From Nitrospiria bacterium (GTDB taxonomy: Bacteria > Nitrospirota > Nitrospiria > DASWJH01): 64,000 bases of DNA. The DNA lies in contig DASWJH010000026.1 in assembly GCA_036397255.1 (NCBI GenBank), positions 1 to 64,000 of the forward strand. Reading direction: 5' to 3'. The position numbers and the translations under genes are program-made. The notes under the pieces were generated by a model. That model did no database searches, had not been told where the DNA came from, and saw only the letters and a program-made list of their open reading frames with translations. Below are positions 9,648 to 16,352 of this stretch, in pieces. The stretch's first letter is position 1. Every line of letters starts with the position of its first letter.

Positions 9648-10443
9648 TCCGGATCACATTGGATAATGGCGTTATTCTGGGTTTGCCTGTAACGGGATGA
9701 ACATCGATTTCTACCTCACAGTGATACACTTTTCGGAGCCACTCAGCCGTTAAAACATTCTCGGGGGCGCCAATATGGGCCATCCTCCCTTGATCCAAAA
9801 GGAGGAGCCTTGGACACAATTGAGAAGCCATATTTAAATCATGGGAAACCAACACCAAGCTCATCCCCTGTGTTTGGTTTAAATCCTGTATGATCTCCTG
9901 TATCCCCAACTGATGCTGCAGGTCTAGAAATGTCCCAGGTTCATCCAGCAGAAGAATTTCCGGTTCCTGAGTCAGGGCCCGTGCAATAATAACCCGTTGC
10001 TTTTCCCCGCCGGATAGATCCGAGAACAAACAATCGGAAAACCGGTCTACCTCGAGAAGTTTCATGGAAGAATAGGCAATGTCATAATCCCTTTTCCCTT
10101 CGAAAGACCATCCCCCCAAATAGGGGTATCGCCCCATCAACACCACTTCCAGGACCGTATAGGGAAAAGGAATCATATATTCCTGTGGAATAATTGAAAT
10201 ATGTTGGGCAAGCCTTTTTTTTGAAATTTTATTTAAATCTTCTCCTCTTAAATAGGCTGCCCCCTTTTCAGGTTTGAAGAGCCCCGAAAGAATTTTTAAT
10301 AGCGTTGTCTTCCCCGATCCATTTGGCCCGATAATTCCTAAAACGTCTCCCAGTTGAATGGAAAAATCGATGTCCTTTAGCACCCAGTCCGCGCCGTAAC
10401 GGAATCCGAGATCTTTTACGAAAATCAAATCATCGCTTTTCAT
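9640..10443 (-). CDS. btuD: Vitamin B12 ABC importer ATP-binding protein
   Basis: This is a 267-residue ABC ATPase of the FecE/BtuD class. It has Walker A (GPNGSGKTTLLKILSG), a Q-loop near IIPQEYMIPFPYTV, the ABC signature (LSGGEKQRVIIARAL), Walker B (EILLLDEP) and the switch His (VLVSHDLN). It hydrolyses ATP to drive import through BtuC. It overlaps btuC by 4 bases and tonB by 8, which indicates translational coupling. By sequence alone it could serve any siderophore or corrinoid importer; the upstream cobalamin riboswitch makes B12 or a precursor corrinoid the likely cargo. Confidence 0.92.
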   Translation of the reverse strand: MKSDDLIFVKDLGFRYGADWVLKDIDFSIQLGDVLGIIGPNGSGKTTLLKILSGLFKPEKGAAYLRGEDLNKISKKRLAQHISIIPQEYMIPFPYTVLEVVLMGRYPYLGGWSFEGKRDYDIAYSSMKLLEVDRFSDCLFSDLSGGEKQRVIIARALTQEPEILLLDEPGTFLDLQHQLGIQEIIQDLNQTQGMSLVLVSHDLNMASQLCPRLLLLDQGRMAHIGAPENVLTAEWLRKVYHCEVEIDVHPVTGKPRITPLSNVIRNG

Positions 10444-11486
10444 GGGTTAAAAAACCTCATTCGACTCCTACGCAACAGGAACAAAAAAAACGGCCCCCCG
10501 CAAAGAGCGGTAATGATCCCCACGGGGATTTCGGTTGGGGCAATTAAGACACGGCCAAGGGTATCAGCCAACATTAAAAAGATTCCGCCTCCCAAAAAGG
10601 ACGCCGGGAGCAGGAGGCGATGATCGGGACCGATCAAAATCCTTAAAACATGGGGTATCATGATCCCGACAAAGCTAATCAATCCACTGACCGAAACCAC
10701 TGCCCCCGTCAACAGGGCCGTTCCCAAAAAAGCCTTTTTTTTGGTCTGTTCCACCCGCAAACCCAGTCCAGACGCACCCTCTTCCCCAAGGGTTAATAAA
10801 TTAAGCCCTTTTGCCAGGCTCAGCAAAATCGCCATTCCTACAGTTATATAAACCGCCAATACGCCCAACGTTTTCCCCTCAACAGATCCGATATTTCCCA
10901 TCAGCCAATAAACAATTCCAAAGACCTTTGTGGAATCAACCATATAGGTGATAAACATGATGACGGCCGAAAACATGGCATTGAGTATGACCCCGGCAAG
11001 CAAAAGGGTGTGGACTAAAATTTTTCCATGGATTTGTGCCAACCGATACAGGAAAAGAAGGGTGATCAATCCCCCCAGGAATCCAAACAGGGGGGTTGCC
11101 GCAAAACCTAATAAAGTAATTTGAAAACCCATCAGCAAAGAAATGACTGCTCCCAAGGCCGTTCCGCTGGAAATGCCGATCACAAAGGGATCTGCCAGGG
11201 GGTTTCGCAGTAAGGCCTGGAGGACCACACCCACCGTTGCCAAGGTCCCCCCCACCATGGCCGCCAGAAGAAGACGTGGCAACCGGACCTGAAAAAGGAT
11301 CACCTCTTTAACCTCGCTTAATTTAACTCCCCCCTGGAGGGTCCATCGATTTTTAATCATATCCAAAACCTGCCCCATCGAAATGTCCTCGGTACCCTGA
11401 AGAAGGCAAACCAGGAGAGAAACCACCCATACGGAAAATAAGAACAAAAGAATCTTTAGCCAACGTGAAAAAGTCAGGATCTTCAT
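10440..11486 (-). CDS. btuC: Vitamin B12 ABC importer permease (FecCD family)
   Basis: This 348-residue inner-membrane permease has about ten spans. FecCD-family motifs include VRLPRLLLAAMVGGTLATVG, LLRNPLADPFVIGISSGTAL and GLISFVGIMIPHVLRILIGP near the coupling region. It forms a homodimeric channel with BtuD and accepts cargo from BtuF. The ATG overlaps the btuF stop as ATGA and its own end overlaps btuD by 4 bases. Length is normal. Confidence 0.93.
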   Translation of the reverse strand: MKILTFSRWLKILLFLFSVWVVSLLVCLLQGTEDISMGQVLDMIKNRWTLQGGVKLSEVKEVILFQVRLPRLLLAAMVGGTLATVGVVLQALLRNPLADPFVIGISSGTALGAVISLLMGFQITLLGFAATPLFGFLGGLITLLFLYRLAQIHGKILVHTLLLAGVILNAMFSAVIMFITYMVDSTKVFGIVYWLMGNIGSVEGKTLGVLAVYITVGMAILLSLAKGLNLLTLGEEGASGLGLRVEQTKKKAFLGTALLTGAVVSVSGLISFVGIMIPHVLRILIGPDHRLLLPASFLGGGIFLMLADTLGRVLIAPTEIPVGIITALCGGPFFLFLLRRSRMRFFNP

Positions 11487-12394
11487 TCATCAAATTTCAT
11501 TTTTAATGAGGGGTGAAGCACTCCAGCCAATTCTTCTATCCCGTCTATAATTCGCGGACCTGGCCTGCTCAATAAATCCCGGTTGACCTTATAAATTTTT
11601 CCCTCCCGGACCGCCGATATACTTGACCATCGGCTCCAATATTGAATTTGCTCTTTCGTAAGGGGTTGGTCTGGGTCCGTTCCAAGGATAAGAATTTCCG
11701 GATCCCTTTGAATCACAAACTCCATTGAAACCAGGGGGTAGGCTTTCGGAATATCTCCCGTAATATTGACACCTCCAGCCTCAAAGATCAGGTCATTTAA
11801 AAAACTTTTATTTCCCACTGAAAAAAGGGGGGTTCGGTCCACCACATATAAAACCCGTGGCCTTGAAAAGGGAGAAACCTTTTCACGAAGACCCCTTAAG
11901 CGGAAACGAAGCATTTGAACCTTTTGGGTTGCGATTTCCCTCACGCCCCCAATGTCTCCCAGTGTTTCGATCATGCTAAAAATGTCCTCCAACGAGGAGG
12001 GTTCAAATAAAAAAAACGGAATTCCAAACTGTTTAAATCTCACCATATTTTCTTCTTGGTAAACCCCAGCGGTCCCAACAATAAAATCAGGTTGAAGGGA
12101 CAAAATCTTTTCCAAATTTGCTTTCAAACTTCCCACTTTTTCCTTTTTCAAAGCTCCAGCTGGAAAATCGCAGAAATCCGAAACCCCGATCACCAGGTTA
12201 TCCAGGTCCAAATAAAAAAGGATTTCCGTAACTCCCGGGGCGAGAGAAATAATCCGCTTGGGAGAAACGTCCATTTTAACCTCCCGGCCTAGGTCATCGG
12301 TGAACACTTCACCGAAAGCCATTCCTGGAGCTAATAATAAGAGAATCGATAGAAAATGGATAGTTTTCAAACGTACTTTTTTTGAATTTATCAT
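11483..12394 (-). CDS. btuF: Vitamin B12 ABC importer substrate-binding protein
   Basis: This periplasmic binding protein of the helical-backbone (class III) type is about 303 residues from the ATG at 12392-12394. A signal peptide (about residues 5-28, ending GMAFGE) precedes the BtuF/FecB-type domain: DDLGREVKMDVSPKRIISLAP, GVTEILFYLDL and VGVSDFCDFPA. The frame continues to a TTG at 12425-12427, but that codon lies inside the riboswitch terminator hairpin, so the ATG is the better start. It is the first gene after the cobalamin riboswitch. Confidence 0.9.
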   Translation of the reverse strand: MINSKKVRLKTIHFLSILLLLAPGMAFGEVFTDDLGREVKMDVSPKRIISLAPGVTEILFYLDLDNLVIGVSDFCDFPAGALKKEKVGSLKANLEKILSLQPDFIVGTAGVYQEENMVRFKQFGIPFFLFEPSSLEDIFSMIETLGDIGGVREIATQKVQMLRFRLRGLREKVSPFSRPRVLYVVDRTPLFSVGNKSFLNDLIFEAGGVNITGDIPKAYPLVSMEFVIQRDPEILILGTDPDQPLTKEQIQYWSRWSSISAVREGKIYKVNRDLLSRPGPRIIDGIEELAGVLHPSLKMKFDE

Positions 12395-12410
12395 TATAAA
12401 AAAGCCCCAA

Positions 12411-12448
12411 AAATAAAAAATCCCCAAAGTCCCATTGGACCTTGAGGA
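12411..12448 (-). terminator. Intrinsic terminator of the cobalamin riboswitch
   Basis: On the minus strand, TCCTCAAGGTCC and GGACTTTGGGGA form a 12-base-pair stem (with G-U pairs) around an AATG loop, directly followed by TTTTTTATTTTT. It lies between the B12-box of the riboswitch and the btuF ATG. This is the layout of a transcription-attenuating OFF switch: cobalamin binding would favour this hairpin and stop transcription before btuF. Confidence 0.88.
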
Positions 12449-12527
12449 TTGTTCCCTGGTTCTTCACCCCAAAGGTTAATCAGCCATCTCCTGCCAACGA
12501 GGATGGAAGATTAAATTGCCCAGGCCG

Positions 12528-12714
12528 GTCTTCTGACTTATGGATCAGTCTACTTCCCCTACCTTCCCGGCCGGAGGTTTTTAAAACCTTCGGGGCATTT
12601 CCCTTTTAGGAAAGAGCCTTTAACCAGTGGTTTTCAGGGGTTTCGTCCCCATATACAGCGGCGGGCCCGTGACGGATTTACACCATCTTCCCGAGCGCCT
12701 GGACTTCTAATGTG
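12528..12714 (-). ncRNA. Cobalamin (AdoCbl-type) riboswitch
   Basis: The minus strand carries the conserved core of the cobalamin riboswitch: GGGAAGATGGTGTAAATCC, then GGGCCCGCCGCTGTA, and the 3-prime B12-box AAGTCAGAAGACCGGCC (about 12529-12545). The predicted transcript start is about 12713, so the aptamer begins almost at the 5-prime end. Downstream elements are an intrinsic terminator and the btuFCD-tonB operon. The known role is to repress corrinoid uptake when adenosylcobalamin or a related corrinoid is plentiful. Confidence 0.95.
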
Positions 12715-12720
12715 AAACCT

Positions 12721-12749
12721 GTATAAAACAAAATCCTTTCGGATGTCAA
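12721..12749 (-). promoter_or_regulatory. Sigma-70-type promoter of the riboswitch/btu operon
   Basis: On the minus strand, TTGACA (12744-12749) and TTATAC (12721-12726) are separated by exactly 17 bases. The predicted transcript start near 12713 coincides with the 5-prime end of the riboswitch fold. The spacing, the perfect -35 and the position make this the best-supported promoter in the window. Confidence 0.8.
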
Positions 12750-12854
12750 GAAAATTTTTTGGAAGAAAATTCCTCCGGCCAAAACAGCACAACCGCTCTG
12801 GGATCTCTGTTTAGGTGAGGCGTCCTTCATTCGTACCGAAAAAGAGTGTGGAGT

Positions 12855-13056
12855 CTATTCCGCCGGGATCTTTTTTACCTTCAGAAGGGCCTTGAGGCGG
12901 GTCATACTCACCGGCTGATTCTCGAACGCCATGGATTGGACGACTCGCTTCAGCAACACTTTCCGGTGCGCGGCGGCAACCTTTTCCGGTGTATCGTGCC
13001 GTCCTTGCCACCTCTGTAGCTTGGCGTTCAGCTTGGCAGGGATTATTGATCGGACC
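12855..13056 (-). pseudogene. Remnant of a small unidentified coding region
   Basis: A minus-strand frame ending at a TAG at 12855-12857 reads about 66 residues of normal-looking soluble protein (for example WQGRHDTPEKVAAAHRK and VSMTRLKALLKVKKIPAE). It has no ATG, GTG or TTG near its 5-prime end and is preceded by an in-frame stop just after the DUF2283 gene. I read it as the C-terminal remnant of a decayed gene, possibly a third component of the neighbouring module. I do not recognise the family. Confidence 0.3.
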
Positions 13057-13059
13057 TAT

Positions 13060-13278
13060 TTACAAAGTTGCTTCACTTGTTTCAACCGTAATGGTCTTGG
13101 TTCCAGGTTCAGGTTTGTAGTACAGGCGTTCAAAACCGATAACTTCTTGTGTTCGGGCATCCTTAATGAGAACTACTCCCTCACCCGTTTCTTCGCAAAC
13201 TTGATCTGTTCGAGGCGCTTCCCAGTACACGGTCAGTGTTTCTCCGATGGGATCGTGTATCACTCGGATGTGGGCCAT
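13060..13278 (-). CDS. DUF2283 family protein, antitoxin-like
   Basis: This 72-residue protein (MAHIRVIHDPIGETLTVYWE; DQVCEETGEGVVLIKDARTQ; VIGFERLYY) matches the compact beta-rich DUF2283 family. Members are often paired with small toxin-like partners. Its start overlaps the end of the upstream 107-codon gene by 19 bases, a typical toxin-antitoxin arrangement. Which partner is the antitoxin is inferred from family habit only. It lies in an island rich in repeats and decayed genes, which fits horizontal transfer. Confidence 0.75.
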   Translation of the reverse strand: MAHIRVIHDPIGETLTVYWEAPRTDQVCEETGEGVVLIKDARTQEVIGFERLYYKPEPGTKTITVETSEATL

Positions 13279-13583
13279 ATCTTTTCTCCTTCCTTGATTT
13301 TATCCGTCAAATAACATGTTACCACAAAACCTATGTTGTTTGTTCTTTTTACAACTACACACATATGGTATGGCGGTCGAGGGCGGTAGAAAAGATAGAC
13401 GGTTTTGTCCTGTTTGCTCTGTCTGATCTGATCGGGCAACCGTATGCAATCCTTTGCCGCTTCTTGTTGATCGACAACCTCAGGATGTTTCCCTTGGATC
13501 AATGCCCAATAGGTCGCTGTCGTGTGAACTGAGAAGCCAAGTGGGGTAATTAGTTCAAATAGGTACGGAACATTCTCTGGCAT
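13260..13583 (-). CDS. DUF4258-like small protein, candidate toxin partner of DUF2283
   Basis: The 107-residue protein reads PYLFELITPLGFSVHTTATY, then HPEVVDQQEAAKDCIRLPDQ and KQDKTVYLFYRPRPPYHMCV. This pattern (conserved R/D around a phage-nuclease-like fold, then VVKRTNNIGFVVTCYLTD) resembles small proteins encoded next to DUF2283 genes. Several are suspected RNases of the RelE/Barnase-EndoU group. The ATG at 13581-13583 follows GGAAGG. Function is inferred from context; I cannot identify catalytic residues with confidence. Confidence 0.6.
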   Translation of the reverse strand: MPENVPYLFELITPLGFSVHTTATYWALIQGKHPEVVDQQEAAKDCIRLPDQIRQSKQDKTVYLFYRPRPPYHMCVVVKRTNNIGFVVTCYLTDKIKEGEKIWPTSE

Positions 13584-13625
13584 TCGCTACCTTCCGGTTA
13601 CCCTCCCTCGTGTCTTATCCACCCA

Positions 13626-14089
13626 TTATGACAAATCATGAAAGCCGCATGCAGAACCGATTTCCCTGGGAAACCACATCGTAATTAGTGGGGAATGATA
13701 TCCGCATCAATCCCCAAGTATTCATGAATGAGGATATCGCAAAGGCCGGCGATCTTCTTCCAATCCACCTCCGAATGTTTCCAGCGGGTCTTCTGCGGGA
13801 TCTTCTTGACCGCTTCACCGATCACTTCCAGGTTTCGGACCACGGCGTCAACGGTCTTTACGTCATGGGCAAAGGTTTTAGATGACATTCCCTTTGTATA
13901 CCCATTGATCTTTTGAACTTGCTATTCCCCGTAGCTTGCTCCGGGATAGCTATTTAGTTCCCCCTTTGAAAAGGGGGTTAGGGGGATTTGAGAGTTCAGT
14001 TTTTTCTCTGAATACCCCGCAAACTTGCTGCGAGGATCTTTATTCATTTCCGAGATATCTTCCAGCCAAACCTTATAGTCCCTGGGCAT
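13626..14089 (-). pseudogene. HepT-like RNase toxin gene, broken by a repeat insertion and a second lesion
   Basis: The gene starts at ATG 14087-14089 inside the end of mntA and reads MPRDYKVWLEDISE, a normal HepT start. About 126 bases of palindromic repeat (13922-14047) then interrupt it and bring in a TAG. The HepT sequence resumes as QVQKINGYTKGMSSKTFAHD and VKTVDAVVRNLEVIGEAVKK, through IHEYLGIDADII. There a small insertion (around 13680-13690) shifts the frame, and a further shift is needed to read the remaining tail (DVVSQ, then EIGSACGFHDLS). HepT toxins are HEPN RNases with an RxxxxH motif. The usual R of that motif is not seen: the segment reads GLCDILIHEY, with C where R is expected. 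The gene is almost certainly inactive. Confidence 0.8.
13922..14047. mobile_element. Palindromic MITE-like insertion in hepT
   Basis: The segment consists of nested hairpins. One end has GCTATTCCCCGTAGC with CCGGGATAGC, the middle has CCCCCTTTGAAAAGGGGG followed by TTAGGGGGATTT, and the other end has GAATACCCCGC with GCGAGGATCTTTATTC. It splits hepT between codon 14 and the following coiled region while leaving both flanks recognisable. It encodes nothing and is probably a non-autonomous element mobilised in trans, or a hotspot of palindromic repeats. Confidence 0.65.
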
Positions 14090-14372
14090 GGACCGCCTCT
14101 TCCAGGATAACACCGCGAAGCCTGGGTTTGATCGCATCGGCAATCACCAGATCCACCCGGCATCCAAACAGCTTCTCCAGAAATGCCTTCAGGTCCATAT
14201 AGGCATCAAAAGATTTCCTCTCAAACTCAACCACGAAATCAAGGTCGCTCGTCTCGGTGGGTTCTCCTCGGGCGGAGGACCCGAACAGACCCAGCCGTCG
14301 GACACCGTAACCGCGAATTTCCTCCCGGTGTTTCTGAAGAACCTTCAAGATCTCCTCACGACTTTTCTTCAT
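14073..14372 (-). CDS. MntA-type nucleotidyltransferase antitoxin
   Basis: This 99-residue minimal nucleotidyltransferase has the signature LFGSSARGEPTETSDLDFVV (GSxxRGx(n)SDLD), the active-site loop and metal-binding aspartates. In the HepT/MntA toxin-antitoxin system MntA neutralises HepT by adding AMP to a toxin tyrosine. A third aspartate is present at CRVDLVIADAI. The stop overlaps the hepT start by 17 bases. The gene looks intact although its toxin partner is broken. The start ATG at 14370-14372 is preceded by GGAGAGAC. Confidence 0.85.
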   Translation of the reverse strand: MKKSREEILKVLQKHREEIRGYGVRRLGLFGSSARGEPTETSDLDFVVEFERKSFDAYMDLKAFLEKLFGCRVDLVIADAIKPRLRGVILEEAVHAQGL

Positions 14373-14449
14373 TGTCTCTCCATTTGAAACGGACCATGAT
14401 CATCTCCGATTGATTATAAACTTTCATGACAGAGGATTCAACACCACCC

Positions 14450-15049
14450 TTACCCGTCCCAAGACAACAATTTATCAAAACGGCCCGCCGGGTATAGTCC
14501 CGTCCTCTTTGGGTTCTCTTCATCCGTTTCCCAATTCATGGGATTGTCACGAATATATTGTCGGATGCGGTTTAAATCGTCTTCGGTTCGGAGGATGTGT
14601 TCGTAGTAATTACGTTGCCAAAGGGATTGTCCTGAACGCCCAAACCGGCGGTTTACGCCAATTGCAGACAGGGATTTAAACGCACGAATAATGTCCCCCA
14701 ACGTAGGGGCGCTGCTTGCTGCGCCCTGTTTATTTGGCGTGATGTTTTGATTGGACAGGGCAAGCCCTGCCCCTACATGATCCGTGAAAACCACAATTCC
14801 GTGAACATGGTTCGGCATCACGATGGAAGCATCGGTTCCGACGCCTGGGTAGCGTTTCGGCAATTCCTCCCATACCGTCTGGACAACCCGCCCTACATCG
14901 TTCATTTGAACCTTTCCGTCCACCATATTCCCAAACAAACATTCCCGGTTCCTTACACATATCGTCACAAAATAGGCACCGGCCTGGGAATAATCAAACC
15001 CTTTCAATCTGATCGAATGGCGCTGATGGATGTCGGGGTTGTATTTCAT
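14450..15049 (-). CDS. REP-associated tyrosine transposase (RAYT, Y1_Tnp/TnpA_REP)
   Basis: The protein is about 199 residues from the ATG at 15047-15049. It is a HUH-type single-strand transposase relative that acts on REP palindromes. It begins MKYNPDIHQRHSIRLKGFDY. The HUH metal motif is in MPNHVHGIVVF, and the catalytic Tyr is likely in RNYYEHILRTEDDLNRIRQY. Between them a REP palindrome is translated in frame (VGAGLALSNQNITP...SSAP). Upstream in-frame codons are REP-derived and rejected. REP palindromes flank and lie inside the gene, as expected for this family. It appears intact. Confidence 0.88.
   Translation of the reverse strand: MKYNPDIHQRHSIRLKGFDYSQAGAYFVTICVRNRECLFGNMVDGKVQMNDVGRVVQTVWEELPKRYPGVGTDASIVMPNHVHGIVVFTDHVGAGLALSNQNITPNKQGAASSAPTLGDIIRAFKSLSAIGVNRRFGRSGQSLWQRNYYEHILRTEDDLNRIRQYIRDNPMNWETDEENPKRTGLYPAGRFDKLLSWDG
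14703..14775. repeat. REP palindrome inside the RAYT coding sequence
   Basis: The element begins GTAGGGGCGCTGCTTGCTGC and ends with the inverted partner GGGCAAGCCCTGCCCCTAC. It is read in frame by the transposase gene without a stop. Related palindromes lie at 15063-15138, 18264-18341 and 19853-19930. Confidence 0.75.
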
Positions 15050-15062
15050 GGATTTTGCCTTT

Positions 15063-15138
15063 CGTAGGGGCGCTGCTTGCCGCGCCCTGATTGGGGCGAA
15101 TGTCCTATGTAGGGCGAATACGAGATTCGCCCCTACGA
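15063..15138. repeat. REP palindrome upstream of RAYT
   Basis: CGTAGGGGCGCTGCTTGC and ATTCGCCCCTACG bound the element. An internal second arm reads GTAGGGCGAATACGAGATTC. It lies just upstream of the RAYT start and is a probable substrate of that transposase. Confidence 0.75.
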
Positions 15139-15311
15139 AAACCAACGGTAATCATCAATCCGGTTCAATCATCAAAACGGCCTGCCGGGCACTGATCAAT
15201 GAATCCTGTCATCATCAATATCAATACCTTACGCTCCGAAAGGTGACAGGCACCTTTTATAATCAATCCGGGTCAATCATGCCAACTGTCAGAACGACCC
15301 GCAGGGCACGG
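15139..15311. repeat. Degenerate tandem sequences related to the RAYT 3-prime end
   Basis: Between the REP and the SIR2-like gene the motif CAATCCGGKTCAATCAT occurs twice. Each is followed within tens of bases by a segment like ATCAAAACGGCCTGCCGGGC. That segment resembles the end of the RAYT gene at about 14470-14495 (ATCAAAACGGCCCGCCGGGT). No gene is visible. I interpret the stretch as short partial duplications left by repeated RAYT/REP activity. Confidence 0.45.
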
Positions 15312-16352
15312 TTACACATGACCATCGAGGAAGTTTTCTAACCCGCATCGGTAAACATTAGGTGAAAATGGTTCTAGTACTTTCTCCAATGGTTCCTGTT
15401 GATTGTTTTTGCAAACTATCGTGACGCCAGTTTTCTTGGCTTTTTCAATTATCTTGATTAGCCATGCCATCATATAATGATCAGCAGGTGGAAGGCTATA
15501 TCCTAGAAAATAAAACTGATTGGGACTCTTTTCTAAAAGGAATCGTTCCGCATTTTGCCAATGTCCCGGAAAAATACAATTCCACCCTCCACTTTCACCA
15601 ACCCAATGTTCCTTTTGGTAGAAAAACGGAACCAAAATTGGGCCATAGGTGTTGTGAGTTTGTTCATTTTCCATATATTGTTTCCACCTAAATAAATAAG
15701 CCCATTGTCTATTGTTTCCTTTACCCGGTTTTGGTAGCAATCTCCTAACCGGGAAAACGACAGGTAACCGTGTCTGGGAGTGTTTTAGTTCTTTTCTTTC
15801 GAACCAAAGCTTTTCAAGCCAGTTAACTGACCCGTGGAGTTTGTAAATGGGTACTCCCTCTTGTTTGTTGGAAATTCCAGGATAATGATATCTATATTTT
15901 GAGCTTAATAGTAATTTCTCCAATATAAGGTCGTAGTTAGTGGTTATAATGACGATAATGCCGCTTTCGTCATGAAGCTTTTTAAACCACTTAAGAAATT
16001 TTATTCGAATATCGCGCTTTGGTCTGGAACTCCTGAGATAATCTGCAATGGCCACACGCATATTAACAATCGCTCTTCTGGCATTTCTCTTTGATTTGCT
16101 AGGACTAGAATCTGCATAATCTGCCCTGTTATGAAGATAGGACATACATAGTTCAACATCGCCTACATCTAGCATCCAGGATGAAAGACGTCTGTTACCA
16201 ATTTTAATTTTCCTATCTACACCGCAATTGTCGATCCACCGAGCTTTCACATTATTTAAAACTGAACACAAAAACTCACTCTGAGGGGGAATGCCAGCCA
16301 ACGCATAGCTCGCACCGGAGCCGAGAAAGAGACAGGTTACGGACTTGGTCAT
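15312..16352 (-). CDS. SIR2-like domain protein, candidate defence effector
   Basis: This 346-residue protein has the NAD-binding pattern of SIR2_2-type proteins: FLGSGASYALAGIP at the start (GxGxS loop), IITTNYDLILEKLL near residue 140 (catalytic Asn region), KLHGSVNWL near residue 175 (catalytic His) and FLGYSLPPADHYM near residue 290. Bacterial SIR2 proteins of this class are commonly NADases that kill or arrest phage-infected cells. Its ATG overlaps the stop of the type IIG restriction-modification gene as ATGA, so the two are translationally coupled. No membrane span is seen. Whether it depletes NAD or deacetylates is not visible from sequence. Confidence 0.82.
   Translation of the reverse strand: MTKSVTCLFLGSGASYALAGIPPQSEFLCSVLNNVKARWIDNCGVDRKIKIGNRRLSSWMLDVGDVELCMSYLHNRADYADSSPSKSKRNARRAIVNMRVAIADYLRSSRPKRDIRIKFLKWFKKLHDESGIIVIITTNYDLILEKLLLSSKYRYHYPGISNKQEGVPIYKLHGSVNWLEKLWFERKELKHSQTRLPVVFPVRRLLPKPGKGNNRQWAYLFRWKQYMENEQTHNTYGPILVPFFYQKEHWVGESGGWNCIFPGHWQNAERFLLEKSPNQFYFLGYSLPPADHYMMAWLIKIIEKAKKTGVTIVCKNNQQEPLEKVLEPFSPNVYRCGLENFLDGHV

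Noticed and set aside
12425-12427. TTG start giving btuF 11 extra codons
   Set aside because: The codon lies inside the riboswitch terminator hairpin; the ATG at 12392-12394 leaves a normal signal peptide.
13916-15311. Clustered hairpins as a CRISPR array
   Set aside because: The units differ, are not evenly spaced and match REP/MITE-type palindromes; no cas gene is present.
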